The notes beneath the pieces are model-generated. The model did no database searches. It was not told the DNA's origin and saw nothing but the letters and a program-made list of their open reading frames with translations. 64,000 bases of DNA from Hypomesus transpacificus (taxonomy: Eukaryota > Chordata > Actinopteri > Osmeriformes > Osmeridae), in NCBI RefSeq assembly GCF_021917145.1, contig NC_061066.1:1823333-1887332 (forward strand). Direction: 5' to 3'. Each line of letters begins with the position of its first letter. Position 1 is the first letter of the stretch. Shown one piece after another: positions 50,761 to 63,145 of the stretch. Made by a program: the position numbers and the translations under genes.

Positions 50761-52244
50761 TGTAGTTTATTCACAAAAAATTGAACTTCCCCTATTTCTA
50801 GATGCATTGTCTATTTGGTGAAATTTGACAGCAGTCCGCCATGCCTGGATAGAGCAGAACAAGAGCGCATAACAACCTCCATCACCAGGTGAGTGATCTG
50901 TTCCTGTTGCAACAGCTGCCCGTACCTGACCTGCGAGTTACGGCCATGGCTGTCCTATTGGAATGAAAATGTGGACTTGAAAGGAGCTGAAAATCTCAAA
51001 GGGTTTAGAGGTTTATCACCCTGTCTATTTTAGCAGACATGAAAGCTAAATATTAATCTGTTGTCCTTTATTCTGTATCTAATTCATTAAAAATGTATCT
51101 GTATTATTATGCTTACTGTGAAACCTGTTGTACTCGCAAATTGCTCTGGGATTGAGGCACTGCCCCTGTTAGACGCACACATTGATCCATTAGAAAAGTG
51201 ACATACACTGTGTGGGATAAATTGACACAGCAGGAGAATTGGTGTGAGCACTCACCTGCCATTGTCAGAGGGACCGGCATGGGCCTTTGTCTGAACCTGG
51301 GCTTTGGCTGTGCAAGGCTGTTTCATACATTAAAAAACACTGCTTATCAAACCTTACACCCATTAAAACTCTTTTAAATATTTCTAGCTAGCTTTACCAA
51401 CTTTGACGTGACGTGATTTAATTAAGCTACTAAAACCAAAATACTTACCAATACAGTTATTTCACATCCGGGTGACTGGTCAGGCCTTGATCTAACGCTA
51501 ACAACAATTTGACATAACCATTGCAGATTGAGCAACAACACCAAAGTAAACTTAGTTAACTGATATAGACACGGAATCTTAGGTTATTACGGCGATAAAG
51601 ATATACCTTGCATTTCCAATGGCAATGGCTTCAAACTGGACTGGCCTAGCCTGTCAGCAGGAAACATCACCATGTTACACACCCATCGAAACCAATCCAT
51701 TGTACCAAGGCCACTTAATTTCCACTCCATTCATTACGTCAGTCTGATAACATACTGTTTTCTTGCTTTGTGTTCTGAAATATTACTTTGAACCAATTGC
51801 TAATATATGTTTGACAATAAATCCTACCTTTCTTACTCTCTTTGGCATGTTGGTTGCTTAGATTCAATATTTCTTTTTACAAAACATTGCACGCGGCACG
51901 CGACACGCGACACGTGCCGTTCACGCTAACGTCACATTATGCGCGACTTCCACAATTAGACTTACTAAGACAATCAATTGATTATGCGTTATTGTTGTAC
52001 TTACAAAAACTGCTTCGAAAAAACCCCCGTAATAACATAACGCCACTACAGAACAACACAACTAAATGCAAATAGATCAGCACTATGAAATGTTTAATGT
52101 GAGTCGGAGGCATGATTTTCATTTTAAAATAAAACAATCAGAATGTAAGGCTGGTTTAAATTCTGTAAATGATGGCAATCCAAAAACTTTTTAAAATAAA
52201 TACTTAAGAAAATGTTTCCAGTAGCAATATTGGTGGTCAACCAC
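50761..52244. other. Intergenic region, mostly featureless
   Basis: No supported gene. A minus-strand ATTAAA near 52,093 could be the ZNF-E poly(A) signal. One possible relic exon is noted separately. Confidence 0.4.
50899..50940 (+). pseudogene. Possible relic of a TIN2-N-like exon 5
   Basis: Reads LFLLQQLPVPDLR on the plus strand, resembling the end of exon 5 of the ZNF family (FLSRLQQLLPVPDLK). Only 13 residues, no flanking splice sites in the expected positions, so it could be chance. Confidence 0.25.
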
Positions 52245-55200
52245 TTATACATTCTTCCCTATGTGAGTGCGCACATGCCTCTTGAGCCGAGTTGACGTAG
52301 AGAAGCACTTTTTGCAGAACAAACAAGAGTATGGCCGCTCCCCTGTGTGCGCCCTCAAGTGCATGGTCAGGTCTGAAGAACACCTGAAGCGCCTTTCACA
52401 GTAGGAGCAAGGATATGGCCTCTCTCCCGTGTGTATACGCCTGTGGAGAAGCAACTCTCCAGAAGTTAGGAATGTCTTCCCGCACTGAGAACACTGGTGT
52501 GGTCTTTCTCCAGTGTGCATCAGATTGTGTCTGATCAGCGAAGTGGACTTGGCGAACCTCTTGCTGCAGTATTTACAAGAAAAGGGTCTCTCCCCCGTGT
52601 GAGTGTTCAGGTGTTCGCTCTGGGCTCGCTTGGTTTTGAAGCTTTTTGGACACTGAGGGCAGGGGTACGGTCTATGGTCGCTGTGACTGCGCTGGTGTCT
52701 CACCAGCTCTCCGTGCGTGAGAAAAGTCTTCTGACAGACAGTGCATAGATATGGTCTCTCTCCTGTGTGTATCCTCTCATGTCTGGTCAAGCCCGCCAAC
52801 TGTGTAAAGCTCTTCTCGCAGTAGGAGCACTGGAAGGGCCGCTGGCCGTTGTGGATCAGCATGTGTCTGTTCAGTATCTGAAGTTGAGTGAAGCTCTTGT
52901 CACACTCGGTGCACGGGTACGGACGCTCCTTGGTGTGGATCTGTTTGTGCTTGTTCAGGAGCCACACATGCGTGAAGCTCTTGCCGCACTCGCAGGGGAA
53001 AGGCCTCTCTCCTGTGTGTTTCATCTGGTGTCTCCTCAGGTCCGACGGCCGACCGTAGATCTTGTCGCACTGGGAGCACTTGTACTGGCGCTTCACGACG
53101 TGGGTTTGCCTGTGCCTCAGTCTCTCCAGTATGGTCCCGAAGCACTCCCCACATTTCTGGCACTTGTATTGGCCTCCGCCACTCCCTTTACTGTCCGTCG
53201 TCACCTCTTCCTCCGTCGACTCTAACGGGGGATCGCAAGTCTCGCAGCACGCCGTTCTCTCAAAGTGGAGCTTCAGTAGCCCCATCTGAGTGAAGCCCTT
53301 GCCACACTGAGGGCACAAAAACGGCCGTTCTCCTGTGTGAATACGTTGGTGTCTCCTGAGATCCCAAGAGTTCTTGAAACCCTTGTTACATTCCTGGCAG
53401 GTGTATGGTCGTTCCCCGGTGTGAATGCGCTGGTGTCTGGTCACGTCAGAAGCACGGGTGAACGTCTTGCCACACTCATAACACATATGGGCATCTGGTC
53501 TGGCATGAATGGGAAAAGGCTTGGGAAATTCTGTCCGCTGGACCCTCTTCCTGGATGGCTCTTGCTGGTCTTCAGCCTTTTGGAGTTTGTTGTACTCCTC
53601 AGGGTGACTACGTTCAATGTGCTGAAGAAGGAGGGACTCCTGCATGTGGAAGAATGGACACTGAGAGCAGGCAAATACCTGAGAGGACATCTCAACCGTG
53701 TGACCTGAGTAAAAAAAGCAAATAAAAAGGATTAGGTAAAGTAATAGTTTAAAATGTGGATACAAGCCATTTACCTTCCTTGTACAAGCAAAGATCAATT
53801 GATTTAAGTTTGAACAATATAAAACTCCAATTAAACTCTTGATAGAAAAGTACAGTCAACTAGGTTTGTGGTCAATCATGTATAAATCCTATATCCATTG
53901 TTGTTAGAGTAGAGGTACTGTAGTTTTATATATAATCACAATTAAATATTTGTTTTACATTTACCTTGAGTACCCAAGTCCTCCAAACATTTATGGTGCT
54001 GCAGAAGAGTTTTGAGATCCTCTGATTGAGAGAGGGCTTGAATGCACTCATCCAAGACAGATGGGGCTGAACTGAGCCAGGATACAGTCTGTGTAAAAAT
54101 GCAGAAATACCTTATCTTTGTGGCACATTTTCCTCACCAACTAATGCAAATTGTTTGTAAAGAAGCATTGACGTGTTTTTTATTGATACCTGCCCGAGGT
54201 CTGGTACAGGCAGAAGCCTCTCCAGTCGGGACAAAAACTCCCACACAAGGAGCTGCATGTCTTTGTCATAGCTAACTCCATATTCTGTTGGAAATACCTC
54301 CTGTAAATGAGAGAAAGAGGACTGAAACGTCAGTAATTAAAATACATTTGATATGTAGTTACTCTTGGCTCATATAATTCTGATTATGACAGCATCAGCC
54401 ATCGGTAAGCAATGGAGATGAGAGTTAACAGTACACACTGACCTGGTAAAAGTGCTCTCTCTCTGCTGAGTCTTTAAGCAGGGTCTGGACCAGCTCCAGG
54501 AAAATGGCCTCTTCTGCATCCACCTCTGCATCTCCACTCTGGAGGAGATACTCAGATTACAATCCCCTTTACACCTGTAATTGTAATCCTCCTGGTTTGC
54601 CTGATTCATTCACACAGCTGACTGTCATATACACTGTGAACGTGTAAATACATAGGAGACATGTTTACTTGGGTAGTGTCAAATGTCAGATACAATATTA
54701 TGACTCACTCCTGTGTGTCCTGGGGGACGTATTCTGTCCAAGTGGGGTTGAATGAAATGAATGTCAGATGTTTGTTCGGCAGCACATAAGTCTAGGATCA
54801 TCTATCAAAAGACCAACAGAATCTCCAGTCAAGTTTAAAGCAATCACTTGACTTCGCTATTTATTGTATTATTCTTTTTTTTTTTTGATCTCCCTAAACA
54901 GTGTTTGAAGCCACATTCCCTTACCCTTGTCCGCAGTCGCAGAAGAAGCTTGGCCCTTTGCTTTGTGTCCAACAGGTCTGGAACGGTTTCAGTCACTAGA
55001 GTAACAAACTCATCGAGCTTCTCATAGTCCATCACGTCTCTCCTCTGCGCAACTTGCCACATGGCTGCTGAGACTAGCCGTAGAGGTGGTATCAGTAGAC
55101 GCAAAGATGATAATGGGAGAAACACATCTGCGGTGAAAGAAAATAAGACATAATTCGCCTAGCTCTACTTTATCTACCTTGAATAGTTAAGTGGTATTAG

Positions 55201-55536
55201 AATAGATTTGATAGTCTTTGCAATACTTGTGGCAATGCCTGGGCATGGCTATAGTGGCATTTTAGTTTCACAACAAACCTGCTGGTGCCCTTTCCTTACC
55301 ATGAAGTTTGCCTCTAGCACTAAATGATGGCACATATAAACATGTATTGACCCACCATTTAGCGACCCTTATATTTTAATCTAGCTAGCTCTAACGCGTT
55401 TAGCTAACATTGCTATTAGCTAGACAACAACAGTCGGTTTTGCTGGCTAGCGTTAGTGCTAGCACAACGTTGCTGTTTCTTAAAGCTACACACCTGTGTT
55501 TTCCAGTTTATTTGTTGTGGCACATGTTTCCATCAT
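52245..55536 (-). CDS. ZNF-E: TIN2-N-like domain plus about 15 C2H2 zinc fingers
   Basis: Seven exons: 55494-55536, 54925-55127, 54709-54801, 54443-54538, 54190-54300, 53965-54088 and 52245-53704; total 2130 nt, 709 codons plus stop. Start [14 protein letters not shown], donor GTGTGT in phase 1. The TIN2-like domain ([21 protein letters not shown] ... [19 protein letters not shown]) joins directly to the finger exon: the acidic exon and 59-nt exon of ZNF-B/C are missing. The finger exon starts [12 protein letters not shown]...HIERSH, then has 14 fingers. One has only one residue between its cysteines (FPCECGKSF), as in ZNF-D. It sits 20 kb from the other members and inverted, so it is either an old member or the product of an inversion. 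Confidence 0.92.
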
Positions 55537-57076
55537 GTTGACAACAAAAGCTGCAATCAAAAATAGTTTCGTCCTCGATTGAGCAGTGTGTAGGAAAATA
55601 ACTTTGGCGGAGCTTCCTGTATAATGTGCTTAATGCTACTAGTACTGAGATGTAGCCAAGATATTGTGCCACCTACTGTAGATTGCACACACTGCATGTA
55701 AGTATGTGGAGAAGTGTATTTGCTCTTATGACACTACTAAATGCCAAAGGAAAACGTAGGTTTTGTTTCTGCTAATGCCAAGTTATAAAACAGAACAGAA
55801 TACTCTGCCTTCTAATCATACTTACTAAACAAGTGAAAGTTTGCTGAAGGATTTCTAAGAAGTAATTCACTTAATACAGTGACGATAAGTAGACTTTTCT
55901 TGAATACTTATTTATTTCTGGAACACGGTTCAATATTAAACATACAGCTTACCGTATATTAAAAGGTGGGAATCTTTTGGTAGGCCTACCTCACAATTCG
56001 ATTCTTGGGGTCACAATTCGATTTTTAATCAAATTTCGATTCAATATAATGCTTACATTTTTGTTGTCGTTTTTAATCGATTTTTGAAATTTGTGAATTG
56101 CTAGAAGACTGAATGTATCAATGTAAAGTGGCTAGTGACAAATGTATCAATGTCCATATCAACGTCCATTCAGAAGCCCAATGGCCCTTGGATAGAAACT
56201 GTTGTCCAATCACAACATGACAGTGGAGGAGGTGGTGGAGGCAGTGGACCCCCAAAAGCTTGTTGTCGGAGGAGTAGTCGTCAGACATGAGGAGGGAGGG
56301 GGGAGGGGGGGGGGGGGCCTGTCCAGGTGGTCGGACACACAGCTGCCCCGATCTGGAGCAGCACCAGGCACCTGTACTTCAGAGCCCCGTTCCTCTTCCA
56401 GTTCTCCCTGGCAGAGATGGCCGACAACACACAGGTCACAGAGAGAAATAAAACACTGGCACAAGGGAAATACAAGCATTCATAGATGAATGCTTCTTAG
56501 TCTCGTATTTAGACCTAACTAGCTTTCCCAGGTAAGGTTTTTCAGGTAATGTACAGTAATATTATGGTCCCAAAAGTGGCTGAATCTGAGTTCACACATT
56601 ATCCGTGTTCTCTGACTGCTTTTTGTCTGGAGCAGAGACCTTAGGAAGATTTTCTTCACTCCACACTGTTTCTCTATTGGGTTTTGGTATTGGTCACGTT
56701 CAATATACGTTTGATTATTTAGATTTCAATGTATTTAATAAGTCATTTAGTAGGTTAACAACAGGTACTGTATACACACACATGTATACACACGTCCTCC
56801 TACCAACAGCGATGCACCCCACCCGGAACTTCCGGAAGACGTGGGATGACTGCACAGTGCACACACATTCAACAATTTGAGCACAATTTATCTAAATCTT
56901 TCCCACTCAGAAAACAGATCTTATAAATATATGTAACAACCTGTTCGCTTAAGTAAAAACTTAAAGCCTTGTTTTGTGACTTCCTTAGCAACGCAGCTAC
57001 TAGCAAACTACTGTAGCTCAATGATTGCTACTTCCAAAACTGAAGGATGAAACTATTAACTCAAGCAGCTTACCAT
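55537..57076. other. ZNF-E upstream region and c4orf3 3' flank
   Basis: The ZNF-E promoter should lie at about 55,540-55,650. A G-run (about 56,296-56,318) interrupts a stretch at 56,210-56,470 with short overlapping ORFs on both strands that I could not assign. An AAAACGACA/ATCGATTTTT-type AT-rich patch lies near 56,000. No gene is supported. Confidence 0.4.
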
Positions 57077-57211
57077 TTAAGGCACTACGAGGTACATGAA
57101 AAAGAAAAACGCGATGTCAAATATTACAAACAGCCAAAAATCAAACCAGTAGGAGTGTTTAGGTAAGAATACCAAAGCTCCATTTGATTTAAAACTCTCT
57201 TCTGTTCCCAT
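57077..57211 (-). CDS. c4orf3: Another-regulin-like SERCA-binding micropeptide (C4orf3)
   Basis: 44 codons. The C-terminal half reads LPKHSYWFDFWLFVIFDI and continues as a hydrophobic membrane helix to the end, matching C4orf3/another-regulin (ALN), a tail-anchored micropeptide of the ER/SR membrane that binds and inhibits the SERCA calcium pump in mammals. The N-terminus (MGTEESFKSNGALVF) is shorter than in mammals (about 66 residues). The frame is open further upstream to 57409, but ATG 57211 (GACATGG context) gives the natural size. Single exon here; lies between ZNF-E and the navigator gene on the same strand. Confidence 0.8.
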   Translation of the reverse strand: MGTEESFKSNGALVFLPKHSYWFDFWLFVIFDIAFFFFMYLVVP

Positions 57212-60122
57212 GTCACGCGCCGCTGATATGAGAAACGCAAAAATTCTGTTTTCCGGTGTTGTGCAAAGGAACCTACCACGCCTTGCGGAAAATTGCTGCC
57301 TCTTGCAGGTAGGGATTACATTGCAAGTCAGGGAATCAATGCACGGTATAAACCTGTAAATATCGCCATAAGAGTTATTCCCCACCACTATGTGCCAGAG
57401 ACAGAACAAATATGTTTGATCTCACACATTTACTGTAATATGCCATCACACAATCAATGCTCCATAGATTTTTTGCCCAACAAACGTAAAAAATGACAGG
57501 ACTCATGTTATGTATGTTCATGTGACACCAAATACCATTTATTAGGGCTTTACAAAGACTACAAAATCCTCCAGATGATTTAAATCGCGGTCTCTGTCTA
57601 TTTACACGTATGTTACATACAAATGTACAAAATATAAAACATTTAAAGACAAATGTTTCACCCAAAAAAGAAATTATTCTCTTAAAGTAGTAAATGCTAT
57701 GTTTCAACTGAGATGTAATTGCAATTAGGTGGAAAATATGTCACTTTGTTAACACAATGACAGACACTGTCAGGGGATGTGAAAACTTTTGGTTAACTAG
57801 GCAACTGATATTTTGTACGAGGGGAGCGAGATTTAAAGGTGCATGTAATAAACTGGATGTACAATTAATGATTGTACCTCTTTTTCTAGTGGGGAAAAGC
57901 CATATCCGGCAAACTGTATGTGTCAGGATCTAAATTGAGGTCGAAACCCTACTGAATAAAGTTAACTACCACATTGTAAACAGAAGGCTAACACGATTGC
58001 ATGCAAAAAATTACCAATTCTGTTTTAGTAGTGTGTTAACAGTAAGAGCTGATGCTGGAGAGACACTTACCTAAAGAGTATGAAGGGACTGCTTTAATGA
58101 CCTGAGGTTGTAACATTGTATGCACACCGGTAGGTTGTTGATTGGTTAAATTGACCAGTAGCACCAGTTAGTTGTTTAACATAGCATGAGAGCAAGCAAA
58201 CAGTACCTCAGATTAGATTAACAAAATACCACAATTGTATTATGTTGGGGACAACTCTCAATATGAATATGTGGAGCAATGTAAAAAGGGAATATTACAA
58301 TTGAATACATAAAAGAAATAATAGAATGCACCAAAAGAGGGAATACTACGATGACTAATTTGTCATGACTGAAAAAAATTTGCTCCCAATGATCAGTGAT
58401 TTAGTGAACATTTTATACTGAGTAAAAAAAGTCTCATACTGTACATTGATGCCTTCTGCATAGGCAATAACAACCAATCATCACAAGACATACACCTGTT
58501 TCTGACAGTGTGTTGGTTTTTTGCATTTCTCTTTTGTCTTTTTTTTCTCAGATTTGCAAAGTACAATAATTCTCAGCGAGTTTAAGCATAATGTTACATT
58601 GACAGGGCAGAATGCATCTTTGATTCACTGTGCAAGACTTGTATATATTTACAACCCTCCCCATCTCTCAATAACTGTGCAAACCAACCCACTCGTTAAC
58701 AAAGGAAGGACAATTAAAATCCAAAATGGCTTCCTTCCCAACTCACATTTACATAAAAGTAAAAGTCTCCTTTCAAAGTACCCCCTTAGAAAGCTTAAAA
58801 CATGCTCCTCAGGCTACAAAACCAAAAGGGTTAGGTTGTGCTCATTTCAGTTCAAGTGAACCCAGCTCAACTGGGTCAAAGCAATAACAACTAAAAAACA
58901 CCCACCCCCTTTTGACCTTTTTTGTTTAGTTTACAATTGGTCAGTCTTACTTTTAAACACAGCATACTGTTAACACCCATACGCTTGTAAATTAGCACTG
59001 TCAGAAACAAACAAAAAAGATTGTTTCGGGAAAACATGGACTTCACCACGAATTGCAGAAGGTTGTATATCAGGTAGTCTCCAGAAAAAACGTCCTATTT
59101 CACTCAAGAGTAAGCACCTACTTAGAAGACAGGGGACACTTTGTTCAAGCTGTTGCTTAGCAGGAACTGGATGTCTTGTCACTGAGCAACATCATATCCT
59201 CTCAGGATGGCAGATGGGAGCCAAGGCTAGAGTAGTAACACACCCACCCTCTCACAGAGCTTTTCACATTTAAGGCAGTGAGAAAGCACCAGGCTGGTTC
59301 CCTTCTCCATGTGGTCCTTGGACTGGACTAGCTAGTCCTCAGTGTAAGTAGCCATATGTTGTTAGAAGGGCTTGAAGGAGTGAATGACGGATCAGCCAGT
59401 GTGATAAGCTGAAACAGGGCTAAAACAAAGCCTAGAGCCTCCATTGGCAATACGTTGCTTGTGTGTTAACGGATGTCAAGTGTGTGCATTCTGGCAGTAA
59501 ATCAAACGGGAATATTGGCACTTGTCCATAGGTTTCACAGTAGCAGTTTGGCCTGGCCACACACACAATGCGCTTTTTGTGCTTGTTGACGAGCGAGGTG
59601 GTAGGGGTCTTGGCAGTGCTGGTAAACCCAGGATAAGTTTAGGCACACGACCAGCACCGCATGGCTCAAACTGAGGTCAGGGTTGGGCAAAAGGGTGCAT
59701 GCCTGTCTTTTTATATCTGTTTAGCACCTCAGATAACAAAAACAACTATTTGTTCCCCTGTAAACATCTGCAGACAATTCAATTGTATTAAAACTAAATA
59801 ATACAAAAGAAAAATTCCAGTTTTATTGTGAAAACTACTACAGACTCTATTCTCCTCATCACTCTAAACTGTGAAGCTACCATTTTGATGGTGCTTTTCT
59901 CCAGTTGAGGGATGGAGGGACTGTGTACAAACACTAAGCACAAATGAAACCAGCTTCATTTGAATCAAGTCCGATAGGACCATCCCTTGTATCCGACATC
60001 TCCGCTCTACACACACACGCATTACTCTGTGCCTGTTAGGGGGTGTCTGGATCTAGCTGAGGTGCCAGATTAGGAAGTGCTCCATCCTTTCGACCACAGT
60101 CCTCTCCCAGAGTTCCCGGCGT
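57212..60122 (-). other. c4orf3 promoter and long 3' UTR of the navigator gene
   Basis: From 57,212 to about 57,480 is the c4orf3 upstream region. A minus-strand AATAAA at about 57,539-57,544 is a candidate poly(A) signal for the navigator gene, giving a 3' UTR of about 2.6 kb up to the stop codon at 60,123. The ORFs seen in it are short and unsupported. Confidence 0.5.
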
Positions 60123-60809
60123 CTAGAGCGCTGACTCCAGCGAGGAGTCCAGGTGGTCGTCATGGTGACTGGTGCTGTCGCTGTCACAGCTCTGTGCGCT
60201 GGAGTAGTTAGCTGCTTCCTGTAGCCTCATCAGCATGTTCATCTGGAAACAGAATCAGCATTAGAATCAGAATTGTGTCAGTGTTCACAAACAAGGAATT
60301 TACTTTGGTGGGCATGTGCATACAGTAAACATAATGAACATATTGAATCCTAAAATCTTAAAGTGTGTGTGCTATCCTTAAATATACAATATTAAAATGT
60401 TGTAAAAAAAAATAAGAATGAATTTTTTGGGGGGACAACACAAACACATGCAAGATAAACATACACACACACACATATGGGTTATGATAATAATAACACC
60501 TCATCCCATTCAGCATTTCTGTACCAAGGGACCGACTCACAGATGAACCGACAAACTACACCTTACTTAGAGGACCACTTATGTCCAACTCTTCTCTGCT
60601 GCACTGACCATTGCACCAATCCCCTTTGTATGCAGGTTCATAAACAGTTTAAATGCAACATTGAGTGTGTGGCCCTATACCTCACACGATGGCACAGTGA
60701 TCGTAATGGTCCTGGTGGGCCTATTTGAGGCTGACTGACCATGACCAGCCAGCCTTGCACACTGATTATATAGTGAAGAAGATTAATTATCCCCACAGTG
60801 AGTGAGAGG

Positions 60810-60856
<47 letters not shown>

Positions 60857-63008
60857 TACCATTACCATTTTCTCCCCAGGTTATCACAGCCAGTTTGGAA
60901 TTAAAGTGTACTCAGCTAAATAACGAGTTGCTGAGATGTTAGAACTAAAATGATTGTGTGTGTACAGTGTTTTAGCCCCAGCCCTGCAACACTTTATCTA
61001 CTTTCTGTTACTTAATTTGTTAGTTACGTTTTCAGTCCCTGTTATCTTTGGAAACTAGCTACCCCTCACTCGATGCCGTAGTAAAATCATCAAGGTAATT
61101 CACCTAGGGAAAAACACTCAAAGTTATGAAGCATGACACCTTATTAGTTACTGTCGCATTGGTTTATAGGTTCGGTGTAGGTGTAAGTGTAGGTGAGTTT
61201 GATTCCAGTTTGTAAAATCACAGAAGTAGGTCTTACCAGAGGGTCCCCCTCGGTGTCGCTCTGTGACACCTGCTTGGAGGAACCTCCCTCCTTGGACGAG
61301 CTGGAGCCGTCGTAGCCCACGTCCTCCGGACGCAGCTGCAGCAGGGATTGGCCGTCCTGCTGCAGACAGGCAGAACTCCAGGGGTAGGTGTCGTTCACCC
61401 ACTTGGAAGGGTCCTCCCACGCCGCCCTTTTACCGTACAGCTGCGGACCAATGAGAAAGGAGTTAGGCGGACACGCGGTTGTTGACACGTATAAGATAGA
61501 GACGTATGCAGATGAACCACAGAGCCAATATCAGAGTTGTGCAATGACACCTCTATCTACACTTCCAGCACTTCATGTGCCCTTTGACCTCTGTCTGGAC
61601 CTACCTGAAGCCCCTCCCGCACGGCTTCCAGCAAGTATGGAACTAGGGAGTAGTTCCACAGGTCGGTGAACCACACCCGCGAGCCCTCGGCATCCATGGG
61701 ACAGGACAGGAAGAGCCTGGGACCTGAAACAGCCACACATACAGACATCAACACAAGCCTGAAGAAGCAGAGCCCACGGAATGGAACTATTTTGAGAGAT
61801 GGACAATTGTGTGCGCATGTCAGTGAGAGGCATGTCATGTCTGTGTGTGTGTCTGTGTGTATGTGTGCACACATGTGTGTGTGTGTGTGATCAGCTGACC
61901 GATGGTGACGTCAGAGGAGCTGTGGGCCTCCAGGAAGGTGTTGAGGTGCTGCCAGGTCTTGGGGATCCAGTCGATGATCTTGATGAGGTCGTTGCTGCGA
62001 GTGTTCCTGTCAATCTCCGTCTCGATCAGCTTCCTCCGCAGGAAACGGCCCAGGAAGCCTTTCACAGGCTCAGTGTGGTTGGCACACAGCACCCACCTGG
62101 TGGCCACACAGGGGATTGACAACAGGTGGGTCAGAATTGTAGACTAACCCTAAAGCTTGCGGATGACCTCTGAGATACTGAGATACACTTTCTATTCTTC
62201 TATCTTTGTATAGATGAGCCTTTTAAATGTACAAATATCTTTGAAGGTGTTGTCCTGGAAATATATAAATATTTGTAGTAGTCCTATTAATATTCAGATA
62301 TCTTTGAAGGAGTGGTTCTCCACGTCATGTCTATGTGTCTTTCACAACATCCCCCACACAGCGATGCCAGCATCAGAGGCTGGGTGACATTAGGTTTCCA
62401 CGGTATTTCATGCTGTCATAATAAGATGAGATCCACAGGAATAATTTCCTGTGGATGTCCTTTTGAGTGGGGAACTTTGATAAATGAATGTCAGAGTGAA
62501 TTAACTTTATTCCTTCACACGCCTAATGACAAATAGGTATGTTGAGTAAAAAAAGCTTGCTTGCAGCGTTAAGTGCGTTATGATTCAATCAGGTCCAATT
62601 AACACAGCTCATTATCCAAGTTAATTACTGTGCTCTCTGGTGAAGAACTAATTATTGCTACGATTAAATATGTAATGTCAAACTGACAGTTCAGTACCGG
62701 TATTCTAGAATGCGTTTAACAGAAAGGTGAGGTGTTGCAAATATATTTTATTTAACCTTTATTTAACCAGGCAAAGATCATAAAGAACAAATTCTTATTT
62801 CCAGGGATGGCCTGGAATAGGATGGCCTATTTATATATATAAAAGGAATGGCCTCAGTAATTCTTCTGTTAAAATATGATATTAACTGTAGAGATTTCTA
62901 TGGAGGGTTTGTAGATGTTGCTGAGGCTCCACGAACCTGAAGTTGTGGTGCAGCTCCAGGTTGGGGGAGGAGGACACCCCCTGATTCATCGTCCCGATCA
63001 CATATGGG
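60123..63008 (-). CDS. nav3: Neuron navigator, C-terminal exons (nav3-like; 5' partial)
   Basis: Microtubule-associated neuronal protein with an AAA-type ATPase domain. Exons in window: 62937-63008, 61900-62096, 61615-61723, 61237-61440 and 60123-60242, all with AG/GT borders and matching phases; the gene continues beyond the window. They encode the end of the ATPase region and the C-terminus: PYVIGTMNQGVSSSPNLELH, RWVLCANHTEPVKGFLGRFL, IDWIPKTWQHLNTFLEAHSS, GPRLFLSCPMD, WFTDLWNYSLVPYLLEAVRE, LLQLRPEDVGYD, and finally MNMLMRLQEAANYSS...DSSLESAL. NAV1 is excluded by the tail; CDSDSTSHH and EDVGY favour NAV3 over NAV2, though not decisively. Confidence 0.88.
60811..60846. repeat. GA microsatellite in a navigator intron
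   Basis: Uninterrupted GA dinucleotides. Confidence 0.9.
62740..62831. repeat. Dispersed fish repeat fragment
   Basis: Contains TTTATTTAACCTTTATTTAA and AGAACAAATTCTTATTT followed by GATGGCCT, a sequence familiar to me from highly repeated elements in salmonid and related fish genomes. Only a short fragment, in a navigator intron. Confidence 0.55.
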
Positions 63009-63145
63009 CTGGAGGAGGGAAGCAGACAGCACAACAAGCAAGTCAATTATCTCGACGGCGAAGCAATTACACAGAAGGCCAGGCCAATTCACTTCTTGCT
63101 GCAGAACTGGGATTGTATTTGACAGAGAGGAATAGGAGGAAAATA

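Noticed and set aside
56202-56489. Overlapping ORFs on both strands near a G-run
   Set aside because: No recognisable family, no splice signals in phase, and the frames cross a homopolymer.
61557-61874. 105-codon minus ORF running from a navigator exon into a GT/CA repeat
   Set aside because: Only the part 61615-61723 is exon; the rest is intron with dinucleotide repeat.
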